A stretch of DNA of 10,919 nucleotides from JAGXOF01 sp046545575. Its GTDB lineage: Bacteria; Chloroflexota; Dehalococcoidia; SZUA-161; SpSt-899. The notes beneath the pieces are model-generated. The model was not told where the DNA came from. It saw nothing but the letters and a program-made list of their open reading frames with translations, and made no database searches. Position 1 is the first letter of the stretch. The number at the start of each line of letters is the position of its first letter. The translations under genes and the position numbers were made by a program. Of this stretch, positions 5,843 to 10,919 are shown in pieces. The stretch is from the NCBI GenBank assembly GCA_046545575.1, contig JBKGZM010000066.1:1-10919 (forward strand), given 5' to 3'.

Positions 5843-6814
5843 ATGAAATCTTTCAAACATGTTAACGCGAAAACCGTCGACGAAGCTGTCGAATTGCTCA
5901 AAGACCATGGAGGCAAGGCTAACCTGATCGCGGGCGGGACAGACTTGCTTGGCGTTCTCAAGGACAAAATCCTGCCGGAATATCCCGAAACCATAATTAA
6001 TATCAAGACAATATCCGGACTCGATTACATCAAAGAAGATGGGAAAGGGCTAAAGATAGGGGCGTTATCCAGTCTACGAGATATAGCTAATAGTCCAACA
6101 ATCAAGGGAAAGTATAAAGTGCTCTCAGATGCAGCCGAGTCCGTTGCAAGCCCCGAAATCCGTAACATGGGAACAATAGGCGGAAACCTGACACAGGATG
6201 TCCGTTGCTGGTACTATAGAGTCCCTCAGCGGATAGGTGGACCTATCATGTGCCCACGGAAGGGCAGTGGCCAGTGCATGGCGGTACAGGGTGACAACCG
6301 TTACCACGCTATCATGGGAGCCAAGAAGTGCTTTGCGGTCTGCCCATCAGATACGGCGGTTGCACTAGCTGCCCTTGATGCAATTATCAAAGCCGTGGGC
6401 CCCAACGGCGAGCGCACGATTCCCGTCAAGGATTTCTACCAGCCACTAAACAATGCCCTGAATGTGGAGGAGATAGTAACGGAGATCGAGGTTCCCAAGC
6501 CCCCGGATGGTGCCAGACACCAATTCCTGAAATTCACTCTAAGGAAGCCCATCGATTTCGCCATTGTGAGTGTCGCATCAGTGATTGCTGTCGAAGATGG
6601 TGTCTGTACGGACGCTAGAATAGCACTGGGAGCGGTAGCCCCGGCACCGCTCCGCGCAACACAGGCGGAAGAAGCAATCAAAGGAAAGGCCATCGATGAT
6701 GCAATTGCGGAGTCAGCAGCGGAGTCGGCAGTCGCCGGTTCTAAACCACTCAGCATGAACGCATACAAAGTCGACATTACAAAAACCCTGGTAAAAAGAG
6801 CCATCGTCTCTTAG
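5843..6814 (+). CDS. Molybdenum hydroxylase FAD subunit with probable [4Fe-4S] loop (4-hydroxybenzoyl-CoA reductase beta-like)
   Basis: This FAD-binding subunit (CoxM/HcrB family, 323 residues) completes the three-subunit hydroxylase. FAD motifs are LIAGGTDLLGVLKD (28-41) and MGTIGGNLTQD (109-119), followed by the CO dehydrogenase flavoprotein C-terminal domain from about 215. Between the two FAD segments lies a roughly 45-residue cysteine-rich loop with C122, C137, C145, C163 and C167. In 4-hydroxybenzoyl-CoA reductase a similar loop in the beta subunit binds an extra [4Fe-4S] cluster that helps the enzyme run as a low-potential reductase. The first cysteine position, the spacing of the first three and the overall length (HcrB is about 324) agree well; one of the last two cysteines would be the fourth ligand. 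The ribosome binding site GGAGG lies 9-10 bases before the ATG, 16 bases after the large-subunit stop. The exact acyl-CoA substrate remains inference. Confidence 0.88.
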   Translation: MKSFKHVNAKTVDEAVELLKDHGGKANLIAGGTDLLGVLKDKILPEYPETIINIKTISGLDYIKEDGKGLKIGALSSLRDIANSPTIKGKYKVLSDAAESVASPEIRNMGTIGGNLTQDVRCWYYRVPQRIGGPIMCPRKGSGQCMAVQGDNRYHAIMGAKKCFAVCPSDTAVALAALDAIIKAVGPNGERTIPVKDFYQPLNNALNVEEIVTEIEVPKPPDGARHQFLKFTLRKPIDFAIVSVASVIAVEDGVCTDARIALGAVAPAPLRATQAEEAIKGKAIDDAIAESAAESAVAGSKPLSMNAYKVDITKTLVKRAIVS

Positions 6815-6837
6815 TCGCTTAGACGCAGGGAGGTCAT

Positions 6838-7734
6838 ATGCAAACCGAACCGGTTAGTTTCTACAGCGACGGACTGAAGCTTCAAGGCGCTTTTTTCCTT
6901 CCCGATGACTTTGATGCATCTCAGAAGCATTCCCTGGTCATACCCTGCTCCGGCTTCACTGGCCTGATGAAGATTCACCCTGCCCGGTTCGCCCGCTATC
7001 TCACCAGTCGTGGTTATATGTGTTTCGGTTTTGACTACCGGGGGTTCGCTGGCAGCGAAGGTGAACGGGGCCGGGTCATCCTTGATGAGCAGGTCCGCGA
7101 CATCATCCATGCAACAAGCTTTGCCGAGGACGATCCGCGGGTAAATCACCGACAGATCATCCTTCTGGGGTGGGGCATGGGGGCGGGGCTGGTGATTGAT
7201 GCGGCCCGCGAGCTCGTTGGCGCTCTGGGACTTATCTGTGTGAACGGGTTCTACTCAGGCAAGCGCATCCAGCTTGCTCACCGTGGTCCTGCCGGATATC
7301 TGGACTTTCACGACCGCACACGCCGGCAGTACACTGACCGGGCCAAGACAGGCAAGCCGAGATGGGATGATCCGTTCTTCTTTTATCCCCTTGACCAGCA
7401 GTCCCAGGCCTATGTAGACAACGTGCTCCGGCAGTATAGCGAGTATGACACGGAGGAGTACTCGGGAGAACTCGCCGATTCCCTGCTGCGATGGCATCCG
7501 GAAGCCTACGCTCCTTACATGCGTATGCCAGTCCTGATTGCCCATGCCACACGGAATGCGTTGCATCCACACACAGAGGCCGAGAGCCTCTACCATGCCT
7601 ATGGCGGTCCGAAGGAGCTTTTCTGGATCTACGATGCCGGCCATACGGAGTGGATGAAAGACGATGATTACCGATTCCTTGCCCTTGGCCGCAAGATATA
7701 TACCTGGTTGGAGGATATCCTGCAAGGGACCTGA
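6838..7734 (+). CDS. Alpha/beta-hydrolase-fold protein lacking the nucleophile serine
   Basis: This 298-residue protein has the alpha/beta hydrolase layout. SLVIPCSGFTGLMKIHPARF (32-51) gives the first strand and oxyanion region, YMCFGFDYRGFAGSEG (60-75) is typical of YcjY/dienelactone-hydrolase relatives, and a nucleophile elbow follows at LLGWGMGAGLVIDAA (109-123). The C-terminal AGHTEWM supplies the expected histidine (H269). The elbow should be G-x-S-x-G, but residue 113 is glycine. The usual acidic-residue loop reads AHATRNALHP with no obvious Asp. The protein therefore keeps the fold but lacks two of the three catalytic residues, unless another residue substitutes. GGGAGG lies 4-5 bases before the ATG, 23 bases after the FAD-subunit stop, so it is likely co-transcribed with the hydroxylase. 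It may be a substrate-binding, accessory or unusual C-C/thioester-acting protein. Confidence 0.8.
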   Translation: MQTEPVSFYSDGLKLQGAFFLPDDFDASQKHSLVIPCSGFTGLMKIHPARFARYLTSRGYMCFGFDYRGFAGSEGERGRVILDEQVRDIIHATSFAEDDPRVNHRQIILLGWGMGAGLVIDAARELVGALGLICVNGFYSGKRIQLAHRGPAGYLDFHDRTRRQYTDRAKTGKPRWDDPFFFYPLDQQSQAYVDNVLRQYSEYDTEEYSGELADSLLRWHPEAYAPYMRMPVLIAHATRNALHPHTEAESLYHAYGGPKELFWIYDAGHTEWMKDDDYRFLALGRKIYTWLEDILQGT

Positions 7735-7767
7735 GCCTCGCAGGAAATAATCCATGTGCTTGGGCTT

Positions 7768-8403
7768 CTACGGAGGTGCCATGAAGTCCGGTCCCAGCGG
7801 TTCCTCTATCGTTTCCCTGAGAATGGAGTCAATCTGCTTCATGGCATGCTCATCCAGGCTCCATCCCATTGCCTCATCCACGGTATCTACTTGCTGAGGT
7901 CTTCTTGCTCCCCAGAGGGCAACACCATTGCTAATCTGGTCGAGTATCCATCTTATAGCCAGTGGCAATACCCGCTTGCTATAGTTCTCTAGAGCAAAAT
8001 CATCCAGTCTCTTTACTGCATCGAGGTACCGCTCGTAGCGCGTAGACCTGAACTTGGGGTCGGCCTTCCTCAAATCATCTCCATGAAATCTGGTGTCAGG
8101 TCTCATTTTGCCTGTGAGCAGGCCCCGGCAGAGTGCTCCATACACGAGAACTGCAAGGTCATTCTTCTGGCAGTAAGGCAATACATCTTCCTCAACAGAT
8201 CTCTCAAACAGGTTATAAGGTGGCTGAGATGTATGGAGAGGGGCTACTGTTCGAAATCTGTCCATCTGTTCCGGGGAATAATTGCTGACCCCTATCAAAC
8301 GAATCTTCTCCTGCTCCATAAGTTTCTCCATGACCTCGGCTGTCTCCTCGATCGGGACCTTAGAGTCCGGCCAGTGGACCTGATAAATATCGATATAGTC
8401 AGT
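7768..8403 (-). pseudogene. Aldo/keto reductase, 5'-truncated
   Basis: The frame encodes the C-terminal two-thirds of an NADPH-dependent aldo/keto reductase. Recognisable homology begins at TDYIDIYQVHWPDS (about 8403), includes IEETAEVMEKL, IRLIGVSNYSPEQMDRF and YNLFERSVEEDVLPYC, and ends with the cofactor-phosphate-binding region (WILDQISNGVALWGARRPQQ) and the final helices. Of the catalytic tetrad Asp-Tyr-Lys-His, only the His in the VHWPD segment remains; the first four strands of the barrel are gone. Upstream of 8404 the frame stays open but reads unrelated residues and enters a hairpin cluster at 8413-8557, the apparent breakpoint. A start at ATG 8331 would give 187 residues of an incomplete barrel. 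It converges on the alpha/beta hydrolase gene with a 33-base gap and no obvious terminator. Very likely non-functional. Confidence 0.8.
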
Positions 8404-8412
8404 ATAGATTAT

Positions 8413-8489
8413 TGGCCAATTCGGCCATGTATATCCTACGCCTCTCCCCAGACTTCGCTGGGGAGAGGTTGCCCGCCATAGGCGGGCAA
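8413..8489. repeat. Tandem inverted repeats at the aldo/keto reductase breakpoint
   Basis: There are three adjacent hairpins: TGGCC-AATTC-GGCCA (8413-8427), CCTCTCCCCAG-ACTTCG-CTGGGGAGAGG (8441-8468, 11 perfect pairs) and TTGCCCGCC-ATA-GGCGGGCAA (8469-8489, 9 perfect pairs). The last two abut without a spacer. They have no T-run, so they do not look like ordinary intrinsic terminators. The first ten bases of the second hairpin (CCTCTCCCCA) are identical to 1571-1580 inside the epimerase. Confidence 0.8.
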
Positions 8490-8514
8490 TTGAATTGAGA
8501 ATTCTACATTCCGT

Positions 8515-8557
8515 ATCGACAACATTTTGTCGATGATTAGGCGCTAAGCGCCTAATC
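8515..8557. repeat. Second pair of perfect tandem hairpins
   Basis: ATCGACAA-CATT-TTGTCGAT (8515-8534, 8 perfect pairs) is followed immediately by GATTAGGCGC-TAA-GCGCCTAATC (8535-8557, 10 perfect pairs). Together with 8441-8489 this makes four perfect hairpins in about 117 bases, between the truncated aldo/keto reductase and the LigA fragment. The stretch 8558-8657 holds no recognised gene. Confidence 0.8.
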
Positions 8558-8657
8558 CTCTGCCCCTAGAAGAGTCAACGGCTTACCTGATTACAAATGA
8601 TTTATCACAAACTATCGACGTAGTCCCTCAGTTTGTGCAGAAGATCTGTTCCCTTGA

Positions 8658-8840
8658 TCGGAGGCGGAGCAAACTGTAGAATCCCTCGGCGGTAGAGTGG
8701 CTTCCAGCGTAAGCAGCAATACCGACTTTGTCGTAGCCGGAGCGCAACCGGGCAGCAAGCTCGACGAGGCGAAAAAGCAAGGTGTCAAGGTTTTGGATGA
8801 GACCGAGTTTGAGAAGCTCGTCTCCGAGGAGCAGGTTTAA
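8658..8840 (+). pseudogene. ligA: LigA BRCT-domain fragment (NAD-dependent DNA ligase C-terminus)
   Basis: Sixty plus-strand codons end at TAA 8838-8840 and read SEAEQTVESLGGRVASSVSS, then NTDFVVAGAQPGSKLDEAKK and QGVKVLDETEFEKLVSEEQV. This is the C-terminal BRCT domain of bacterial NAD-dependent DNA ligase, with the conserved LGG+V.sSVS..TD.vVaG..PGSKL..A...GV.vl.E.eF pattern. The frame is closed immediately upstream by a TGA at 8655-8657. The adenylation, OB-fold and helix-hairpin-helix domains (more than 600 residues) are absent, and no ribosome binding site or start codon fits. It is therefore a relic of a ligase gene, either native or from a duplicated copy, left after rearrangement. It is too short for most gene-calling thresholds. 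It lies 6 bases from the 3' end of the convergent SDR gene. Confidence 0.85.
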
Positions 8841-8846
8841 TGTGCA

Positions 8847-9884
8847 TCAATGCTCCCGGCTTTGGAATGATGCTATAGCTTCTTCAATAGCTGTGCGGAT
8901 GGGAGTATAGGTTATACCCAACTCCTTTTCGGACTTGCTGCTATCAAACTGGCTACCCTCCCTGATCGTCCTCATCTGGTCTATTGACATCCCGAGAGCG
9001 GGTGGCTTCCTGGTTATATTGGCAAGCAAGGTCAAAATAGCGGCACTTGACATGACCAAGGAATCCGGCAACCGCATTTTCGGAAGGGGGCCCCCGGCAA
9101 CATCGCTGATTAATTCGTTTACCTCTCGTATTGAGAGCCGGGGCTTGCCAATGAGATACTTTTCTCCGATGTTGTTTTCTTTCTCCAGTGCTTTGACTAT
9201 AGAGTCAGCAACATCCCCAACGTGTACATAGGTCAGGATCGAATTCTCAAAGAATCTGACGGGTATGCGCCCGTTAATGGCATTGTTAATCCATTGACCG
9301 GTGGGCTTCGGATCTCCTGCACCGGTGACTGAGCCGAGATACAGCATTACCAGTGGCAAGTCCTTCCCCTTATATAATTCCCAGGCAATTAAATCACCTT
9401 CATACTTGGTACGCGCGTATTCGCCAAAGCGAACGGGGCCCACCTCGCTATCTTCAGTGAATGGACAATCCTCAGGCTTACCATATATCACCAGACTACT
9501 AACATGGATCACCTTTGAAACACCGGCTTCTAAAGCACACTCCATCACATTCCGGGTGCCCTTAACATTTACCTCTTTATATATCTTCCTGTCTGGCTCC
9601 CAGAAGGAGTATATATTAGCCAAATTGACCACCCAATCACAACCCTGCATCCCTTCCAAGATCGATGGCTTGTCCGTCACATCTCCTTCGATAAAGGTAG
9701 CGCCCAGTTGCTTCAATGTGTCCGCGCGACTGATTTTTCTAACAAGGCAATACATTTCGTGGTCCGTCTGTGCCAATCTGTTAGCGAGGTTCATGCCGAC
9801 AAAACCGGTAGCTCCGGTAATGAAAATTTTTATGGCAATCCACCTTGGGCCCCCTCGGAGTATATGAACCAAGTATAGTCTCAC
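8847..9884 (-). CDS. NAD(P)-dependent epimerase/reductase, SDR family
   Basis: This is an extended or atypical SDR that resembles dihydroflavonol reductase/3-beta-hydroxysteroid dehydrogenase-like NAD-dependent epimerases. Using the GTG at 9884 as residue 1, the Rossmann motif GATGFVG is at 24-30, the acidic GDVTD at 67-71, the catalytic HVSS at 127-130, and YARTK at 156-160 supplies Tyr and Lys. The C-terminal half (AINGRIPVRFFENSILTYVH, then VGDVADSIVKAL) is the variable substrate domain. Family members normally start MKIFITGATG; here that position is ATA (9833-9831), preceded 6 bases earlier by AAGGTGG. No ATG is available, so initiation would be at ATA, at GTG 9884 or TTG 9872 (both without a good Shine-Dalgarno), or the start has been lost. 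All catalytic motifs are intact. No operon partner is evident; the TIGR04076 gene lies 43 bases upstream on the same strand. Substrate unknown. Confidence 0.82.
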   Translation of the reverse strand: MRLYLVHILRGGPRWIAIKIFITGATGFVGMNLANRLAQTDHEMYCLVRKISRADTLKQLGATFIEGDVTDKPSILEGMQGCDWVVNLANIYSFWEPDRKIYKEVNVKGTRNVMECALEAGVSKVIHVSSLVIYGKPEDCPFTEDSEVGPVRFGEYARTKYEGDLIAWELYKGKDLPLVMLYLGSVTGAGDPKPTGQWINNAINGRIPVRFFENSILTYVHVGDVADSIVKALEKENNIGEKYLIGKPRLSIREVNELISDVAGGPLPKMRLPDSLVMSSAAILTLLANITRKPPALGMSIDQMRTIREGSQFDSSKSEKELGITYTPIRTAIEEAIASFQSREH

Positions 9885-9927
9885 CTGGACATGGAGGTCA
9901 ATATAGTTGATCAGGTGTTATTTCGAA

Positions 9928-10185
9928 CTAGTCGAGTCCACGCCGTAATTCAAATACCACCGGATTTTCCGCATCGGGGCAGGCAACAGTAGCCTTGTTT
10001 GGATCTTTTTCCCAGGGAAATGACCCTCCAAATTGCAGTACTTCAGCGAAAGGGAAAAGTGTGTAGAATGCCCATGAACAAATGCCCGGCGGAGTCTGTC
10101 GGCCGATGATGAATTCATCCCCAACCCTGTGTCCGGCTTCGCAAGTGCCTTTCTGGGATATGACCCTGGCTATTACGTCAGACAT
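9928..10185 (-). CDS. TIGR04076 family small protein
   Basis: This 85-residue protein matches the TIGR04076 family of uncharacterised small proteins found in anaerobic bacteria and archaea. Conserved features are an N-terminal strand, GTCEAGHRVGDEF (13-25), TPPGICSWAF (31-40), a hydrophobic FPFAEVLQFGGSFPWEKDPN (44-63) and a C-terminal ACPDAENPVVFELRR. Three cysteines (15, 36 and 69) and one histidine (19) are candidate metal or cofactor ligands, but the function is unknown. The length agrees with the family norm (about 80-95). The start at ATG 10185 is supported by GGGAGG about 8 bases upstream. A TATAAT box at 10229-10224 probably drives it, possibly together with the downstream SDR. The gene appears intact, unlike many of its neighbours. 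Confidence 0.85.
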   Translation of the reverse strand: MSDVIARVISQKGTCEAGHRVGDEFIIGRQTPPGICSWAFYTLFPFAEVLQFGGSFPWEKDPNKATVACPDAENPVVFELRRGLD

Positions 10186-10223
10186 GTGGTGTTCCTCCCT
10201 TGAGAATCCTCTTAGTATGTGCC

Positions 10224-10229
10224 ATTATA
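10224..10229 (-). promoter_or_regulatory. -10 box of a probable promoter for the TIGR04076 gene
   Basis: The minus strand has a perfect TATAAT at 10229-10224, preceded by TTGCGC. No good -35 is present; GATTTA lies at about the right distance. The predicted leader to the ATG at 10185 is about 30 bases. It resembles the TATAAT boxes at 1220 and 2666 but lacks the extended TGC and the CTCGCTAGA block. Confidence 0.45.
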
Positions 10230-10276
10230 GCGCAAATGAATGAAATTTAAATCTGTAGCGGGTTGCCTTTCACCTT

Positions 10277-10292
10277 CAAGCACGGGTGCTTG
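10277..10292. repeat. Small perfect hairpin
   Basis: CAAGCAC-GG-GTGCTTG has 7 pairs with a 2-base centre and lies in the gap between the TIGR04076 gene and the transposase relic. There is no T-run on either strand. Role unknown. Confidence 0.5.
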
Positions 10293-10629
10293 CACATGAT
10301 AAATTTGGGGTTGTTCCATCCGTATGCAAGACTACGGTAGGGATTTCGAAGTGATTCGGGGGGTGAAGCCTTTAAATCATAACCAATTTACCGCTGGTTG
10401 ACAAAATCGTGCCTAAAATAGGGTCCTCATCGATTTATGTTCCTACAACTTCTATATCTGAGCCGTTTTGCTGTGAAGGGCTTTACCAGTAACCTTGGCC
10501 CTGTCATTGGCAAGAGATACCGTCCCCGAGACACTCTTCAATCGGGGCAAAAGGGAGCCTATGGGAGCAAGTTAGAAGAGGAAGGGTTTCCGTCCACGGC
10601 TTTTGCCCATACCATCCCAAATGCCTGGC
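10293..10629. other. Non-coding stretch downstream of the transposase relic
   Basis: No gene is recognised. Frames open here on both strands have no family resemblance and no convincing start. As it lies 3' of a transposase C-terminus it probably includes the decayed end of an insertion sequence. The A/T-rich part near 10370-10430 is a candidate location for that end, but I could not pair it with an inverted repeat because the other end is outside the window. Confidence 0.35.
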
Positions 10630-10919
10630 CTAAGCGATTGTATTGGCCTCTTTCACCAAACGGGCCAGGGTGGTCAGGTTAAGCCAGAGGTCGGCCATAA
10701 CGATGTTGGCGTGGCTGCGAGCCCGGCCGAAGACAGGCAACCTTTTGAGTCCCCAATCCTCCAACGAAGAGTTGCGGGACTCGGAGGCATTACGGCCCTG
10801 GTGATAGAGATACTTCCATTGAGAGGAACCAACGGGGAGATCTCACACCAGGCGCAAGGAGCCATCCTCAAAGCTTAGAGCCACATTTATTACCAGTCCA
10901 TGTGGGAGCTCAAGGTAAG
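10630..10919 (-). pseudogene. Transposase C-terminal fragment, with in-frame stop, running off the window
   Basis: The minus strand from the window edge reads about 24 codons (ending VALSFEDGSLRLV) to a TGA at 10843-10845. It then continues in the same frame for 70 codons: DLPVGSSQWKYLYHQGRNAS, ESRNSSLEDWGLKRLPVFGR, ARSHANIVMADLWLNLTTLA, RLVKEANTIA and TAG (10630-10632). The 'Y.YHQGRNASESRNS.LEDWGLKRLPVFGRAR' segment with a conserved E-x-x-N context, followed by a hydrophobic helix, looks like the C-terminal end of a DDE transposase just after its catalytic Glu. I cannot name the insertion-sequence family with certainty. The internal TGA indicates decay. The N-terminal part lies beyond base 10919. 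Confidence 0.55.

Noticed and set aside
8083..8481. Plus-strand frame opposite the aldo/keto reductase
   Set aside because: It is antisense to clear aldo/keto reductase motifs and shows no homology.
8535..8557. Intrinsic terminator for flanking genes
   Set aside because: The stem is perfect, but there is no T-run on either strand and no intact gene ends here.
8605..8673. Minus-strand frame ending PPPIKGTDLLHKLRDYVDSL
   Set aside because: It looks protein-like but I recognise no family, and its upstream part is simply antisense to the LigA fragment.
10437..10682. Plus-strand open frame of 81 codons near the transposase relic
   Set aside because: No ribosome binding site or recognisable motif; its end is antisense to the transposase reading.

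Overview
The window looks like a chromosomal segment from an anaerobic bacterium, probably reconstructed from environmental DNA. No single marker fixes the taxonomy. A Dehalococcoidia-like member of the Chloroflexota is my best guess, based on the 4-hydroxybenzoyl-CoA-reductase-type enzyme, the TIGR04076 protein, the abundant 7-bp-period repeats and the strong GGAGG ribosome binding sites. This assignment is inference.

Left part (1-2695, all minus strand): a decayed TumE-type toxin remnant, a glycosyltransferase-2 C-terminal fragment, an antitoxin/RelE-ParE toxin pair whose toxin tail has been rewritten by a short repeat, an extended-SDR nucleotide-sugar epimerase carrying three in-frame repeat-derived insertions, and a truncated HEPN-domain remnant. 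The toxin pair and the HEPN remnant each lie behind a near-identical promoter-like sequence.

Centre (2991-7734, plus strand): a compact operon for a three-subunit molybdenum hydroxylase. It encodes a [2Fe-2S] subunit, a molybdopterin subunit and an FAD subunit with a cysteine-rich loop like the extra [4Fe-4S] loop of 4-hydroxybenzoyl-CoA reductase. An alpha/beta-hydrolase-fold protein whose nucleophile serine is replaced by glycine follows. The three hydroxylase subunits would move electrons between the Mo site, the iron-sulfur clusters and FAD. The substrate cannot be read from the sequence.

Right part (7768-10919): an aldo/keto reductase fragment that ends at a cluster of perfect hairpins, a LigA BRCT-domain fragment on the plus strand, an intact NAD(P)-dependent SDR whose expected ATG is ATA, an intact TIGR04076 small protein, and a degenerate transposase C-terminus running off the window. 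Gene fragments, 7-bp-period repeats and hairpins occur together at most gene borders, which suggests a region repeatedly broken and rejoined around an intact metabolic operon.
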